Positions 14,981-23,705 of a stretch of DNA of 24,397 nucleotides are shown one piece after another. How positions within the stretch are numbered: the first letter of the stretch is position 1; every line of letters starts with the position of its first letter. Origin of the DNA: an uncultured Rheinheimera sp. (GTDB lineage Bacteria > Pseudomonadota > Gammaproteobacteria > Enterobacterales > Alteromonadaceae); contig CALTZU010000035.1 of NCBI GenBank assembly GCA_943913835.1, positions 1 through 24,397 of the forward strand, written 5' to 3'. A program made the translations under genes and the position numbers. A model generated the notes under the pieces. It ran no database searches. It was not told the origin of the DNA and saw only the letters and a list, made by a program, of their open reading frames with translations.

Positions 14981-15447
14981 TTTGCCATCACCTGCTCTGC
15001 TCCCACCATCAACAACTGATATAAATCATGGCTGTTGGCACTGTGGCGGATTTTTTTAGTGAAATCTTTTTGGCTGAGCATGCGGGCAATGCCTGACAAG
15101 GTAGATAAATGCGTCTGACACTGATTTTCAGGGATCAGTATGGCGCAAAAGATATCGACAGCCTGGTTATCAATAGCATCAAATTGAATAGGATCTTTAC
15201 TGACTACAAACACCAGCAGTGGGGTCGTGACATTCTTCAGTTTGCCGTGAGGAATGGCAATACCACCGCCAATACCTGTGGAACCGAGTTTCTCACGGCT
15301 CATCAGAGCTTCGAGTATGTTGTACTCAGGAACTTCCGGTAAACGCTGATGTGCCAGTTCAGCTATGTATTCCAGAATGCGTTTTTTACTATTAAAAAGG
15401 ACCGCACTCTTGGTGCAGTCCTCCGATAACATTGAGCTCAGGTTCAT
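14977..15447 (-). CDS. ptsN: Nitrogen-PTS EIIA component PtsN
   Basis: This 156-residue EIIA-Ntr protein carries the active-site motif IAIPHGKL, with phospho-accepting His67, preceded by REKLGSTGIGGG. It receives phosphate from NPr and in enterobacteria regulates potassium transport and stress responses by protein binding. It starts 10 nt after hpf and overlaps rapZ by 4 nt, keeping the regulatory phosphorelay genes in one unit with rpoN. Confidence 0.95.
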   Translation of the reverse strand: MNLSSMLSEDCTKSAVLFNSKKRILEYIAELAHQRLPEVPEYNILEALMSREKLGSTGIGGGIAIPHGKLKNVTTPLLVFVVSKDPIQFDAIDNQAVDIFCAILIPENQCQTHLSTLSGIARMLSQKDFTKKIRHSANSHDLYQLLMVGAEQVMAK

Positions 15448-15457
15448 AGTTTCAGAA

Positions 15458-15745
15458 TCAATGACGAGAAATTTTCTCTTTATGTTTAATAACTTGGCGA
15501 TCCAGTTTGTCGATAAGCTGGTCTATCGCAGCGTACATATTTTCGTCTTCCGATACAGCGAATACTTCACCTCCGTTGAGGTGCAATTTAGCCTCTGCAA
15601 TCTGCTTTAATTTTTCCACGTTCAGCACTACATGTACATTATTAATATGATCAAAATGACGTTCAAGTTTGGAAAATTTGCTATCGACGTACTCTCTCAG
15701 TGCTTCAGTGATTTCTACATGACGACCAGTTAAGTTGATTTGCAT
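15458..15745 (-). CDS. hpf: Ribosome hibernation promoting factor HPF (short form)
   Basis: This 95-residue protein starts MQINLTGRHVEITEALREYV and ends with a basic tail (DRQVIKHKEKISRH). The fold is the small S30AE/HPF domain that binds the 30S decoding centre and promotes 100S dimers in stationary phase. The length matches the short gammaproteobacterial HPF without the dimerisation domain of long HPF. The internal ATG at 15745 is chosen because AAGGAAG lies just upstream and family length fits. The frame stays open further upstream into rpoN, but that extension is not HPF-like. Confidence 0.94.
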   Translation of the reverse strand: MQINLTGRHVEITEALREYVDSKFSKLERHFDHINNVHVVLNVEKLKQIAEAKLHLNGGEVFAVSEDENMYAAIDQLIDKLDRQVIKHKEKISRH

Positions 15746-15770
15746 AGACTCTTCCTTCTTAATAGAGCTG

Positions 15771-17264
15771 TTAAAGCAAGCTCTTGCGCTGATTAGACGG
15801 CGGAATAAACAAGGCTTCACGATACTTGGCAATGGTACGCCGTGCGACATTAATCCCCTGTTCCGACAGTATTTCTGCCATCCTGCTGTCACTTAAAGGT
15901 TTGGCAGGATTTTCCGCCGCCACCAATTTTTTAATAAAGGCGCGGATGGCGGTGGATGAACATTCACCGCCGCTCTCTGTACTTACATGACTGGAGAAAA
16001 AGAACTTAAGTTCAAATATTCCTCTTGGAGTGTGCATATATTTTTGGGTGGTCACACGGGAAATAGTTGATTCATGCATCCCCACCATTTCTGCGACATC
16101 GTTTAAAACCATGGGTTTCATCGCTTCTTCGCCGTGCTCAAAAAAGGCCTGTTGTTGCTGGACTATACAATTGGCCACTTTTAATAAAGTTTCGTTTCGG
16201 CTTTCCAGACTCTTCAAAAACCACTTCGCTTCCTGCAGGTGGGAGCGGATAAACTGACCATCAGAGGCATTGCGAGCGTTACGTGACATGGCGGCATATT
16301 GCTCGTTAATTCTGATCTTTGGCATCGCATCAGGATTTAACTCGACCATCCAGCGTCCTTTAATTTTCGCAACCGATACGTCTGGGATCACGTAGGACTG
16401 TTCTTGTCGAATCACATCTGCACCAGGGCGCGGATTCAGACTATGGATCAGTCGCATCACTTCTTTTAAGTCGTCTTCTTTGAGTTTAGTCACACGCATC
16501 AGAGAACGGAAATCTCTGTTGGCTAAAAAGTCAGTATATTCTTTAATAATATGCCGGGTTTCAGCCAGGTAAGGGGTTTTTGGATCAAACTGACGCAGCT
16601 GTACCAATAAACATTCCTGAATGCTGCGGGCACCGACGCCTACAGGGTCAAATAACTGGATACGTTTGATCACAGCTTCAACTTCATCAGCTTCCACCTC
16701 AGGCATGCCAAGGGATTCAAGAATTTCTTCGGTATCTATCGTCAGCAATCCATTTTCGTCTATGGCCTCGATAATAATTTCAGCTATGGCGCGGTCAGTG
16801 TCAGAAAAGGGGGTTAGCTGCATTTGCCAACGCAAGTAGTCTTGTAGTGTTTCGCTGGTTTCACCCTGAAATACGGTGTCTTCATCGCCATTGAAATTAT
16901 TGGCACCTGCTACAGGAGCTGCGCTGACCAGGTCATCCCAGTGACTATCGAGCGGCAAGTCTTCTTTGATGTTTTGCTCGGACATAGCTTCGCTACTGTC
17001 CTTGACTTCAGGTTCGTAGTGTTCATCATGGCTGCTGTCGTAGTCAGGCGCATCAAATTCGGCACCGTGATTCAGCTCTTTGGAAGAAGGCTCCTGAAAT
17101 ACGGCATAGTCATCTTCAGCTTCCAGCAGAGGATTGGCATCCAGTGCTTCCTGAATTTCCTGTTGCAGTTCAATTGTAGACAGTTGCAGCAGTTTAATTG
17201 CTTGCTGCAATTGGGGTGTCATTGTGAGCTGCTGACCAAGACGAAGTTGCAGAGACGGTTTCAT
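15771..17264 (-). CDS. rpoN: RNA polymerase sigma-54 factor RpoN
   Basis: This 497-residue sigma factor has the glutamine-rich activator region I (QLRLGQQLTMTPQLQQAIKL, from residue 5). An acidic linker follows (about 50-125), then the core-binding region and a helix-turn-helix with MHESTISRVT. The C-terminal RpoN box ARRTIAKYRE (474-483) recognises the -24 element. Sigma-54 directs activator-dependent transcription of nitrogen, motility and other genes. The ATG at 17264 gives the standard N-terminus; a TTG 24 nt further upstream is rejected on homology. It lies between lptB and hpf as in other gammaproteobacteria. Confidence 0.96.
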   Translation of the reverse strand: MKPSLQLRLGQQLTMTPQLQQAIKLLQLSTIELQQEIQEALDANPLLEAEDDYAVFQEPSSKELNHGAEFDAPDYDSSHDEHYEPEVKDSSEAMSEQNIKEDLPLDSHWDDLVSAAPVAGANNFNGDEDTVFQGETSETLQDYLRWQMQLTPFSDTDRAIAEIIIEAIDENGLLTIDTEEILESLGMPEVEADEVEAVIKRIQLFDPVGVGARSIQECLLVQLRQFDPKTPYLAETRHIIKEYTDFLANRDFRSLMRVTKLKEDDLKEVMRLIHSLNPRPGADVIRQEQSYVIPDVSVAKIKGRWMVELNPDAMPKIRINEQYAAMSRNARNASDGQFIRSHLQEAKWFLKSLESRNETLLKVANCIVQQQQAFFEHGEEAMKPMVLNDVAEMVGMHESTISRVTTQKYMHTPRGIFELKFFFSSHVSTESGGECSSTAIRAFIKKLVAAENPAKPLSDSRMAEILSEQGINVARRTIAKYREALFIPPSNQRKSLL

Positions 17265-17311
17265 GTACTTCTTATTTTCTCCAAACAACCCTATTCGGAT
17301 GTTGTTTTAAA

Positions 17312-18034
17312 CTATAACCTGAATTGCTCACCCAGATAGACATCCCGGACTTGTTGATTCGCTAATACTTCAGCCGGTGTACCTGCAGCAATCAGTTCTC
17401 CATGACTTACAATATAGGCAATTTCACAGACATCAAGCGTTTCACGTACGTTGTGGTCTGTGATCAGCACGCCTATACCTCTTTGACAGAGATGCTGAAT
17501 AATTTTTTTTATATCTAACACTGAAATAGGATCAACACCAGCAAAAGGTTCATCCAGCAGGATAAAGGCAGGATCTGCAGCTAAAGCTCTGGCTATTTCT
17601 ACCCTTCGTCTTTCGCCACCGGATAAACTCATACCCAGACTGTTGCGGATATGACCAATGTGGAACTCATCCAGCAAGGCATCGGCTTTTTCTTCACGCT
17701 GCTCTTCGGTTAAATCTTTGCGGTGCTGCAGAATCGCCAGTAGATTGTCATACACAGTCAGCTTGCGGAATATTGAGCTTTCCTGAGGCAAGTAACCAAT
17801 GCCACTGCGGGCGCGGGCATGAATGGGATCAAAAGTGATGTCTTTGTCATCTAATGTGATTTGGCCTTTATCGGATGGCACCAGACCAACAATCATATAA
17901 AAAGTCGTAGTTTTGCCTGCGCCGTTTGGTCCGAGTAGACCTACTATCTGCCCGGCATTTACTTCAAGACTGACGTCTTTGACCACCTGACGGCCTTTAT
18001 AACTTTTAGCCAGATGGGCCGCGACTAACTTCAT
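17312..18034 (-). CDS. lptB: LPS export ABC transporter ATPase LptB
   Basis: This 240-residue ABC ATPase has Walker A GPNGAGKTT, signature LSGGERRRVEIARALA, Walker B FILLDEPFAGVDP and a switch histidine in LITDHNVRE. LptB forms LptB2FG with membrane subunits encoded elsewhere and powers LPS extraction from the inner membrane. The start overlaps the lptA stop by one base (TAATG). The length matches E. coli LptB (241 residues). Confidence 0.96.
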   Translation of the reverse strand: MKLVAAHLAKSYKGRQVVKDVSLEVNAGQIVGLLGPNGAGKTTTFYMIVGLVPSDKGQITLDDKDITFDPIHARARSGIGYLPQESSIFRKLTVYDNLLAILQHRKDLTEEQREEKADALLDEFHIGHIRNSLGMSLSGGERRRVEIARALAADPAFILLDEPFAGVDPISVLDIKKIIQHLCQRGIGVLITDHNVRETLDVCEIAYIVSHGELIAAGTPAEVLANQQVRDVYLGEQFRL

Positions 18035-18528
18035 TATTCTTTTCCTTCCGGGCTGAACACAGTAGTTACTCTTTCGGTTTTTTTACCGTCAGACTCTGCT
18101 TGCAGCTCCTGCTTCTCAAGGTTGTACTTAATGACAGCACCTTGCACCATACTGCCATTCTGGCTCAGTTCAGCATCGCCTGTCAGTACTAATGTGCCTT
18201 TGTCGACGTCATAGCGGATTTCGTTGGCACTGGCTTTAATTGGTTTATCACCATCGAGCATTTGAGAATACTTAGCAGGTAAGCCGGACGCGATAAAGAC
18301 TTCTTTACCTTTACCAGCGCTGGCTATCACTTCGAGTTTATCAGCCTCAATCAGCAGGCTGCCCTGGTTGACTTTTACATTGTCAACAAAGGTCATGACT
18401 TTGTCTTTTATTGAACCAAACTGACGGTCCGAGTCTACCTGAATTTCTTTTTTGAAATCATCCGGACCTGCCAGACAAAATCCGCTGAATACCAGAGCGA
18501 TACTTAGTAAAATAATGTTACTTTTCAT
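18034..18528 (-). CDS. lptA: Periplasmic LPS bridge protein LptA
   Basis: This 164-residue protein has a signal peptide ending after residue 20 (FCLA, then GPDD) and a beta-jellyroll OstA domain (IQVDSDRQFGSIKDKVMTFV near the start). LptA oligomers bridge LptC in the inner membrane to LptD in the outer membrane so that LPS can cross the periplasm. The start overlaps lptC by 11 nt. The C-terminal tail (KKTERVTTVFSPEGKE) is polar and could be flexible. Confidence 0.93.
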   Translation of the reverse strand: MKSNIILLSIALVFSGFCLAGPDDFKKEIQVDSDRQFGSIKDKVMTFVDNVKVNQGSLLIEADKLEVIASAGKGKEVFIASGLPAKYSQMLDGDKPIKASANEIRYDVDKGTLVLTGDAELSQNGSMVQGAVIKYNLEKQELQAESDGKKTERVTTVFSPEGKE

Positions 18529-19072
18529 TGTAATAAACCGTTTTTGTGTGCTTTTTTAGCTCTATGTTCTGTGCATTCAAATCGGCCAGCATGCCAAGTC
18601 CCGTGATCTGAAAACCCAGTCCAAAAATCCGCACCTGTTCGTTTGACTGCAGCATATTGCTGTTAAACAGCAACTCTACTGCATTAGTTTCTATTCGGGT
18701 AAATAGAGGATCTGCAGACATATTGCGCAACTCCACCCGGTGTTCAAGAATGAGCTTGTCGTCAGGATAAAGCACAGCCTGCTCGCTTGTCACTTGCCAT
18801 AATGGCACTTTTTCCTGATAAATGGTGTAGATAGGGAAATCAAACTGCAAAAAACCAAAGCGCTCGAAGTGTTCCATACGCTGTGCCCTGATCAGATCGG
18901 ACAGATGACCCTCTTGATCGTAGATCATTCGGGTCAGATCCTGAGCAACATAATCTGGTTGACTATCCTGATTTCCGGGAACGCCACTTTGCTCCTGATC
19001 CAACAGTTGCCAGCTATAAAAACCAGCAGCGGCTGCAACTATCACTAATAACCAGAGAAATTGACGGATCAT
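18518..19072 (-). CDS. lptC: LPS export membrane protein LptC
   Basis: This 184-residue bitopic protein has one N-terminal membrane helix (about 5-23, FLWLLVIVAAAAGFYSW) and a periplasmic jellyroll domain. It docks on LptB2FG and passes LPS to LptA. Sequence is less conserved in this family, so the call rests on topology, length (E. coli 191 residues) and position between kdsC and lptA. It overlaps kdsC by 4 nt and lptA by 11 nt. Confidence 0.93.
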   Translation of the reverse strand: MIRQFLWLLVIVAAAAGFYSWQLLDQEQSGVPGNQDSQPDYVAQDLTRMIYDQEGHLSDLIRAQRMEHFERFGFLQFDFPIYTIYQEKVPLWQVTSEQAVLYPDDKLILEHRVELRNMSADPLFTRIETNAVELLFNSNMLQSNEQVRIFGLGFQITGLGMLADLNAQNIELKKHTKTVYYNEK

Positions 19073-19626
19073 GTGCTGCTTCCTGAAAAATCTGCAAACT
19101 TACCCTGACTGGTCAGCAGCAAATCACAAAGTTCACGTACAGCCCCAAAACCACCTGGTAAGGTACAGCGGTAATCAGCATGCAAACTCAGGTATGGATG
19201 CGCATCCTGCACCGCAACACTTAAGCCACAGTGTTGCATCACAGCCCAGTCGGCCAAATCATCACCTATAAAGGCAATTTGTGAGGCTTCGAGTGTAAGT
19301 TTTTTCTGGAGTTCAGTAAAAGCTGCGAGTTTATTTTCCTGACCCTGATAGATATAAGGCACTGTTAAAGAGGTCATGCGTTGCTGCACTATTGTTGAAT
19401 TGCGACCTGTAATCACTGCCACTTCAATGCCAGCATGACGCAAGGCCTTAATTCCATAGCCGTCACGGGTATGAAAGGCTTTGAGCTCTTCACCCTGGTT
19501 GCCAAGATAAATACGACCATCAGAAAACACGCCATCGACATCGCAAATCAACAAACGAATATGCCTGGCTTTATGTTCCAGCTCAGGACTGATCGCCTGA
19601 TACATTTGCGTAAATAAAGCTGACAT
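19069..19626 (-). CDS. kdsC: 3-deoxy-D-manno-octulosonate-8-phosphate phosphatase KdsC
   Basis: This 185-residue HAD-superfamily phosphatase has motif I CDVDGVFSDG, with nucleophile Asp29 and general acid Asp31. Motif II is VITGRNS, and the metal-binding motif is GDDLADW. It removes phosphate from Kdo-8-phosphate to give Kdo for the LPS inner core. It lacks a large cap domain, as expected for tetrameric KdsC. It overlaps kdsD by one base and lptC by 4 nt. Confidence 0.95.
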   Translation of the reverse strand: MSALFTQMYQAISPELEHKARHIRLLICDVDGVFSDGRIYLGNQGEELKAFHTRDGYGIKALRHAGIEVAVITGRNSTIVQQRMTSLTVPYIYQGQENKLAAFTELQKKLTLEASQIAFIGDDLADWAVMQHCGLSVAVQDAHPYLSLHADYRCTLPGGFGAVRELCDLLLTSQGKFADFSGSST

Positions 19627-20594
19627 CAGAGCACTCCGGCTTTTAGCAAGTCATGCATATTCAGAGCCCCTACTGGCACCTGTTGTTCGTTGACCACTAT
19701 TAGACCATTAATTTTGCGTTGCTCCATAATTTGCAATGCTTCTGCTGCCAGCATAGCAGGTTTAGCTGTGATGCAGTTTCTGGTCATCAGGCTGGCGATA
19801 GTAGCTGTATGCAAGTCAACCTGCTGATCCAGCACCCGTCGTAAATCGCCATCGGTGAATAAACCTGCCAATTTGCCGCTATCATCGACTACGGCCGTCA
19901 TGCCCAGACCCTTGCGGGATATTTCCAATAAGGCTTCTTTCAGGCTAACCTGCTGATGCACCAGTGGCAAGGCTTCACCCGAATGCATGACATCTTCGAG
20001 CCGCAACAGCAAGCGGCGGCCTAGGCTACCACCCGGATGAGACAAGGCAAAATCATCAGCGGAAAATCCGCGCACATCTAAAAGAGCAACAGCTATTGCA
20101 TCACCCATAGCTAAGGTGGCCGTAGTGCTGGCGGTCGGAGCTAATCCCAGAGGACAGGCTTCCTGTTCAACCCGCACACAAAGATGCACGTCTGACAAAG
20201 TGGCTAAGGTCGATTCAGGGCGCCCGGTCATGCCGATCATTTTAATACCGCGGCGTTTTAGTACAGGCACTATAGTGAGCACTTCTGCTGTTTCACCTGA
20301 ATTGGAGATTGCCAGCACTATATCGTCCTGAGTAATCATGCCCAAATCACCATGACTGGCCTCTGCCGGATGGACAAAAAAAGCTGGTGTCCCTGTAGAG
20401 GCTAGAGTAGCTGCAATTTTATGCGCAATATGGCCCGACTTTCCCATGCCAATTACTATTACTCTACCTGTGCAGTCAAACATCATTTGACAAGCCAGAT
20501 TGAAACTTTCGTCTATATAAGCTGCAAGTTGGGTTACTGCGGCTGCTTCGATCTGCAGGACCTGCAGAGCCTGAGGGCGAAAGTCCAGAGTCAT
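19626..20594 (-). CDS. kdsD: D-arabinose-5-phosphate isomerase KdsD
   Basis: This 322-residue protein has an N-terminal SIS isomerase domain (GMGKSGHIAHKIAATLASTG, then HGDLGMI and SNSGET) and a C-terminal pair of CBS domains (about 205-320). KdsD converts ribulose-5-phosphate to arabinose-5-phosphate, the first committed precursor of Kdo. A GGGG stretch lies about 9 nt upstream of the ATG. It is the first gene of the minus-strand cluster and diverges from the mla operon. In E. coli, yrbG sits between these two sets, and it is absent here. Confidence 0.96.
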   Translation of the reverse strand: MTLDFRPQALQVLQIEAAAVTQLAAYIDESFNLACQMMFDCTGRVIVIGMGKSGHIAHKIAATLASTGTPAFFVHPAEASHGDLGMITQDDIVLAISNSGETAEVLTIVPVLKRRGIKMIGMTGRPESTLATLSDVHLCVRVEQEACPLGLAPTASTTATLAMGDAIAVALLDVRGFSADDFALSHPGGSLGRRLLLRLEDVMHSGEALPLVHQQVSLKEALLEISRKGLGMTAVVDDSGKLAGLFTDGDLRRVLDQQVDLHTATIASLMTRNCITAKPAMLAAEALQIMEQRKINGLIVVNEQQVPVGALNMHDLLKAGVL

Positions 20595-20983
20595 GAAAAA
20601 ATCCCCATCTAATAGTTCTGGTCAGCTTTTTGGTTTTTGCTGTCTGGCGGAAAGGATCTGGTAAGAAATACTGTCAGATCATCCTGATAGCTAAAACGTT
20701 AAGCTGTGATTCATTTTCAGCGCGGCACACTTTGCGGCCATGCACAGAGGCCGATATTTTCGTGCTTATCAGGTGTAAATGCAAAAGATTACGTAAAACA
20801 AACGAATTATTCTGTTTTTGCAATCAGTTGTTACTATTTTTTATAAGGTTGTTGCGACGAAAAACCTATACAATGGCAGGCCTTTATCCGAGCGCCTGGC
20901 TTGAAGTCGCTGTGGTGCATAGGTATATTGCGCGCCTTCAAATTTAGCGATGGCGCTACTCTCTGTTAGAAATGAGGATCAAC
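20595..20983. other. Divergent regulatory region between kdsD and mlaF
   Basis: These 389 bases must hold the promoters for both the kdsD-npr cluster and the mla operon. On the + strand I see a TTGCAA/TATAAG pair and a separate TATACAAT box (20867-20874). For the minus strand I could not find a convincing -35/-10 pair. Short reading frames are present (for example one starting at 20949, out of frame with mlaF), but none has a good ribosome binding site. There is no yrbG remnant that I can recognise. Confidence 0.5.
20818..20847 (+). promoter_or_regulatory. Candidate promoter of the mla operon
   Basis: TTGCAA (20818-20823) and TATAAG (20842-20847) are separated by 18 bp. The -35 matches consensus at 4 of 6 positions and the -10 at 5 of 6. 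A second -10-like box TATACAAT (20867-20874) lies 19 bp downstream without a good -35. Which one is used cannot be decided from sequence. Confidence 0.4.
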
Positions 20984-21787
20984 GTGTCAGATATTCTGGT
21001 AGACATTCAGCACCTGACGTTCAAACGTGGTGACCGTGTGATCTATGATGACATGAGCATGCAGTTTCAGCGTGGTAAAGTGACGGCTATTATGGGCCCC
21101 AGTGGTATTGGTAAAACCACCTTGTTGCGTTTAATTGGTGGTCAACTAAAGCCTGAACAAGGCAAAATTCTGATCAACGGTCAGGACATTCCACAGCTCA
21201 ATCGTAAAGATTTGTATAAAGCCCGGCAAAAAATGAGCATGTTGTTTCAAAGCGGCGCTATGTTCAGTGATATGTCGGTCTATGACAATGTCGCATTCCC
21301 CATCCGTGAACATACCCGCCTGCCGGAAGAGATTATCCGCCTGATGGTGTTGATGAAATTGGAAGCTGTTGGCTTGCGAGGAGCCAGGGATTTGATGCCG
21401 GCTGAATTGTCAGGTGGTATGGCGCGCCGCGCTGCATTGGCTCGTGCCATAGCTTTAGATCCACAACTTATTATGTACGATGAGCCTTTTGCAGGGCAGG
21501 ACCCAATTTCGATGGGCGTGATAGTCCGTTTGATCAGGTCGTTGAACAATGCTTTAGGTTTAACTTCAGTTGTGGTGTCGCATGACGTCAATGAAGTGAT
21601 GAGTATTGCTGACTATGTTTACGTAGTAGCAGAACAAAAAGTCATAGGACAGGGCACACCTGACGAGCTTCGGGCTCATCCTTCGGCATTAGTTCAGCAA
21701 TTTTTGTTGGGACAATCAGATGGGCCTGTGCCTTTCCACTTTAAAGCGGCTAGTTATAGTGCTGAATTAATGGAGTTAGCCAAGTGA
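20984..21787 (+). CDS. mlaF: Phospholipid ABC transporter ATPase MlaF
   Basis: This 267-residue ABC ATPase has Walker A GPSGIGKTT (38-46), signature LSGGMARRAALARA, Walker B LIMYDEPFAGQDP and a switch histidine in VVVSHDVNEV. The C-terminal tail (DGPVPFHFKAASYSAELM) is typical of MlaF and reaches across the partner subunit. MlaF with MlaE, MlaD and MlaB forms the inner-membrane complex that moves phospholipids between inner and outer membrane for lipid asymmetry. The GTG at 20984 is chosen because GAGGA (20974-20978) is ideally spaced; an ATG at 20972 would add 4 residues but lacks a binding site. Confidence 0.95.
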   Translation: MSDILVDIQHLTFKRGDRVIYDDMSMQFQRGKVTAIMGPSGIGKTTLLRLIGGQLKPEQGKILINGQDIPQLNRKDLYKARQKMSMLFQSGAMFSDMSVYDNVAFPIREHTRLPEEIIRLMVLMKLEAVGLRGARDLMPAELSGGMARRAALARAIALDPQLIMYDEPFAGQDPISMGVIVRLIRSLNNALGLTSVVVSHDVNEVMSIADYVYVVAEQKVIGQGTPDELRAHPSALVQQFLLGQSDGPVPFHFKAASYSAELMELAK

Positions 21788-22566
21788 TAGTGGATAAGTT
21801 ACAACAACTTGGACAACACAGTATTGCAAAAGTCCAGGGGATAGGCCGGGCAACTATTATGTTGTTCGGAGCTTTGGTAGCCTGGCCAACACCACGTAAG
21901 AGCTTTCCTTTACTGCTAAAGCAGTTGTACGTAGTGGGTGTGTTGTCTTTACTTATAATTCTGGTTTCGGGCTTGTTCATAGGTATGGTGTTGGCGTTGC
22001 AGGGCTACACTGTGCTGTCTAAGTTTGGTGCCGAGCAAATGTTAGGGCCGCTGGTAGCTTTGAGTTTGTTGAGGGAGCTTGGACCTGTAGTTACAGCCTT
22101 GTTATTTGCCGGGCGTGCGGGTAGTGCTTTAACAGCTGAAATTGGTCTTATGAAAGCCACTGAACAGTTGTCCGGTATGGAAATGATGGCTGTGGACCCG
22201 TTACGCCGTATTATTGCTCCGCGGTTCTGGGCTGGTGTCATTAGTATGCCGCTACTGGCTTTGATCTTCACTGCTGTAGGTATACTCGGCGGCCATTTGG
22301 TTGGCGTCGATTGGTTAGGTGTAGACGGTGGTGGTTACTGGTCGGCTATGCAGGCTAATGTAGATTTTCAGCAGGATATTTTGAACGGTGTGATTAAAAG
22401 TGTGGTTTTTGCCTTGATTGTGACCTGGATAGCCTTACATAAAGGTTTTGATGCGGTACCAACTTCAGAGGGTATCAGTCAGGCGACAACACAAACAGTA
22501 GTGACATCTTCTTTAGCGGTCTTAGGTTTTGACTTTATATTAACAGCAGTAATGTTTGGTGGATAA
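21784..22566 (+). CDS. mlaE: Phospholipid ABC transporter permease MlaE
   Basis: This 260-residue membrane protein matches the MlaE/YrbE permease family throughout: LVALSLLRELGPVVTALLFAGRAGSALTAEIGLM and ATEQLSGMEMMAVDPLRRII are diagnostic. It forms the dimeric membrane core of the Mla complex. The GTG start overlaps the mlaF TGA (GTGA); another GTG two codons downstream is possible. The C-terminus LTAVMFGG is also as in E. coli MlaE. Confidence 0.96.
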   Translation: MIVDKLQQLGQHSIAKVQGIGRATIMLFGALVAWPTPRKSFPLLLKQLYVVGVLSLLIILVSGLFIGMVLALQGYTVLSKFGAEQMLGPLVALSLLRELGPVVTALLFAGRAGSALTAEIGLMKATEQLSGMEMMAVDPLRRIIAPRFWAGVISMPLLALIFTAVGILGGHLVGVDWLGVDGGGYWSAMQANVDFQQDILNGVIKSVVFALIVTWIALHKGFDAVPTSEGISQATTQTVVTSSLAVLGFDFILTAVMFGG

Positions 22567-22569
22567 AAA

Positions 22570-23037
22570 ATGACATCTCGCAAAATCGAAGTGTTGGTGG
22601 GTCTGTTTGTAGCTTTGGCTATCGCTGCTTTTATGTTGTTATCTCTGAAGGTGGCCAACAGCGGGATGACGGGTTCGGGCGAAACTTATATGTTGTACGC
22701 CAAGTTTGAAAATATTGGCGGCTTAAAAGTTCGGTCTCCAATCAAAGTGGGTGGTGTAGTCGTAGGTCGTGTCCGTTCTATTGAGCTGAATACTGAAGAG
22801 TATTCGCCTGTAGTAGCCATGGAAATAGACAGTCAATACAATAACTTTCCTGAAACCAGCTCAGTGGCTATTTTGACTTCAGGTTTATTGGGGGAACAGT
22901 ACCTTGGCTTACAACCAGGTTTTGTGGATGAAACTGTTTCTATTCTGAAAAGTGGTGATTACGTCGAAGACACCAAATCCGCTATCGTACTGGAAGAGTT
23001 AATAGGCCAGTTCTTATTTAACAGAGGAAGTAACTAA
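22570..23037 (+). CDS. mlaD: MCE-domain lipid-binding protein MlaD
   Basis: This 155-residue protein has one N-terminal membrane helix (about 6-27) and one MCE domain (about 38-115) with FENIGGLKVRSPIKVGGVVVG. MlaD forms a hexameric ring on the periplasmic side of MlaFEB and passes phospholipid to or from MlaC. It begins 3 nt after mlaE and lies 2 nt before mlaC. The length is slightly shorter than E. coli MlaD (183 residues) because the C-terminal tail is short. Confidence 0.95.
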   Translation: MTSRKIEVLVGLFVALAIAAFMLLSLKVANSGMTGSGETYMLYAKFENIGGLKVRSPIKVGGVVVGRVRSIELNTEEYSPVVAMEIDSQYNNFPETSSVAILTSGLLGEQYLGLQPGFVDETVSILKSGDYVEDTKSAIVLEELIGQFLFNRGSN

Positions 23038-23039
23038 GC

Positions 23040-23705
23040 ATGAAAAATCTGCTGGTAAAAATTGCGGCTACAGCATTGTTCTCTTTGGGTTTAGTTGCTC
23101 AGGCATCAGCTGCTGACGTAAAAACCTATGAAGATCCGTACAAAATGATCGAAGCTGTAGCTGATCAAACCTTTCGCCGTATCTCCAATGATCAACCTGT
23201 GATCCAAAAAGATCTTGAACATTTACGTGTGATAGTCAATGAAGAGTTAGTGCCTTATATTGACAGTCGTTATGCGGCTTTTCGCGTCATTGGTAACTAC
23301 ATCAAGCAAACTAAACCTGAAGAGCGTGATGCTTTTGTGGTGGCGTTCAAAGATTATATGGTGGCGACTTATGCTGGTGCTTTGACACAGTATAAAAATC
23401 AGAAAGTGATTTTTGAACCAGCCAAAGCTGTGGGCAATCAAAATATCGTCACTATTAAAACCCGCGTAATTGACCCGGGTAAGCCAGATATCAATATCGA
23501 ATTTAAGTTACGCCGTGCTAAAGATGCGCAGAACTGGCAGGTGTTTGACATGGTTGCCGAAGGTATCTCTTTACTGGACAGCAAAAGAGCTGAGCTTGGT
23601 AACTTGATCCGTCAGCAGGGTTTAGCCAGTGTCACAGCGTTGTTAATCGAAAAATCAAAAGCTCCTATTACGGCTCCTTTGCAGGGTAACGATGCTAAAA
23701 ATTAG
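23040..23705 (+). CDS. mlaC: Periplasmic phospholipid-binding protein MlaC
   Basis: This 221-residue protein has a classical signal peptide with cleavage after residue 24 (AQASA, then ADVK) and the MlaC fold region starting PYKMIEAVADQTFRRI. MlaC shuttles phospholipids across the periplasm between the MlaA-porin complex and MlaFEDB. The tail after about residue 195 is lysine-rich and probably flexible. It overlaps mlaB by 14 nt. mlaA is not in this window, as is usual. Confidence 0.95.
   Translation: MKNLLVKIAATALFSLGLVAQASAADVKTYEDPYKMIEAVADQTFRRISNDQPVIQKDLEHLRVIVNEELVPYIDSRYAAFRVIGNYIKQTKPEERDAFVVAFKDYMVATYAGALTQYKNQKVIFEPAKAVGNQNIVTIKTRVIDPGKPDINIEFKLRRAKDAQNWQVFDMVAEGISLLDSKRAELGNLIRQQGLASVTALLIEKSKAPITAPLQGNDAKN

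Noticed and set aside
15746..15892. Upstream extension of the hpf frame into rpoN
   Set aside because: Residues before MQINLTGRH do not resemble HPF, and AAGGAAG directly precedes the internal ATG.
17265..17288. TTG-initiated 8-residue extension of rpoN
   Set aside because: The MKPSLQLRLGQQL start matches the sigma-54 family.
20873..20947. Short peptide frame (MAGLYPSAWLEV...) in the mla leader
   Set aside because: Its ATG falls inside the TATACAAT box with no ribosome binding site, so it is probably not translated.
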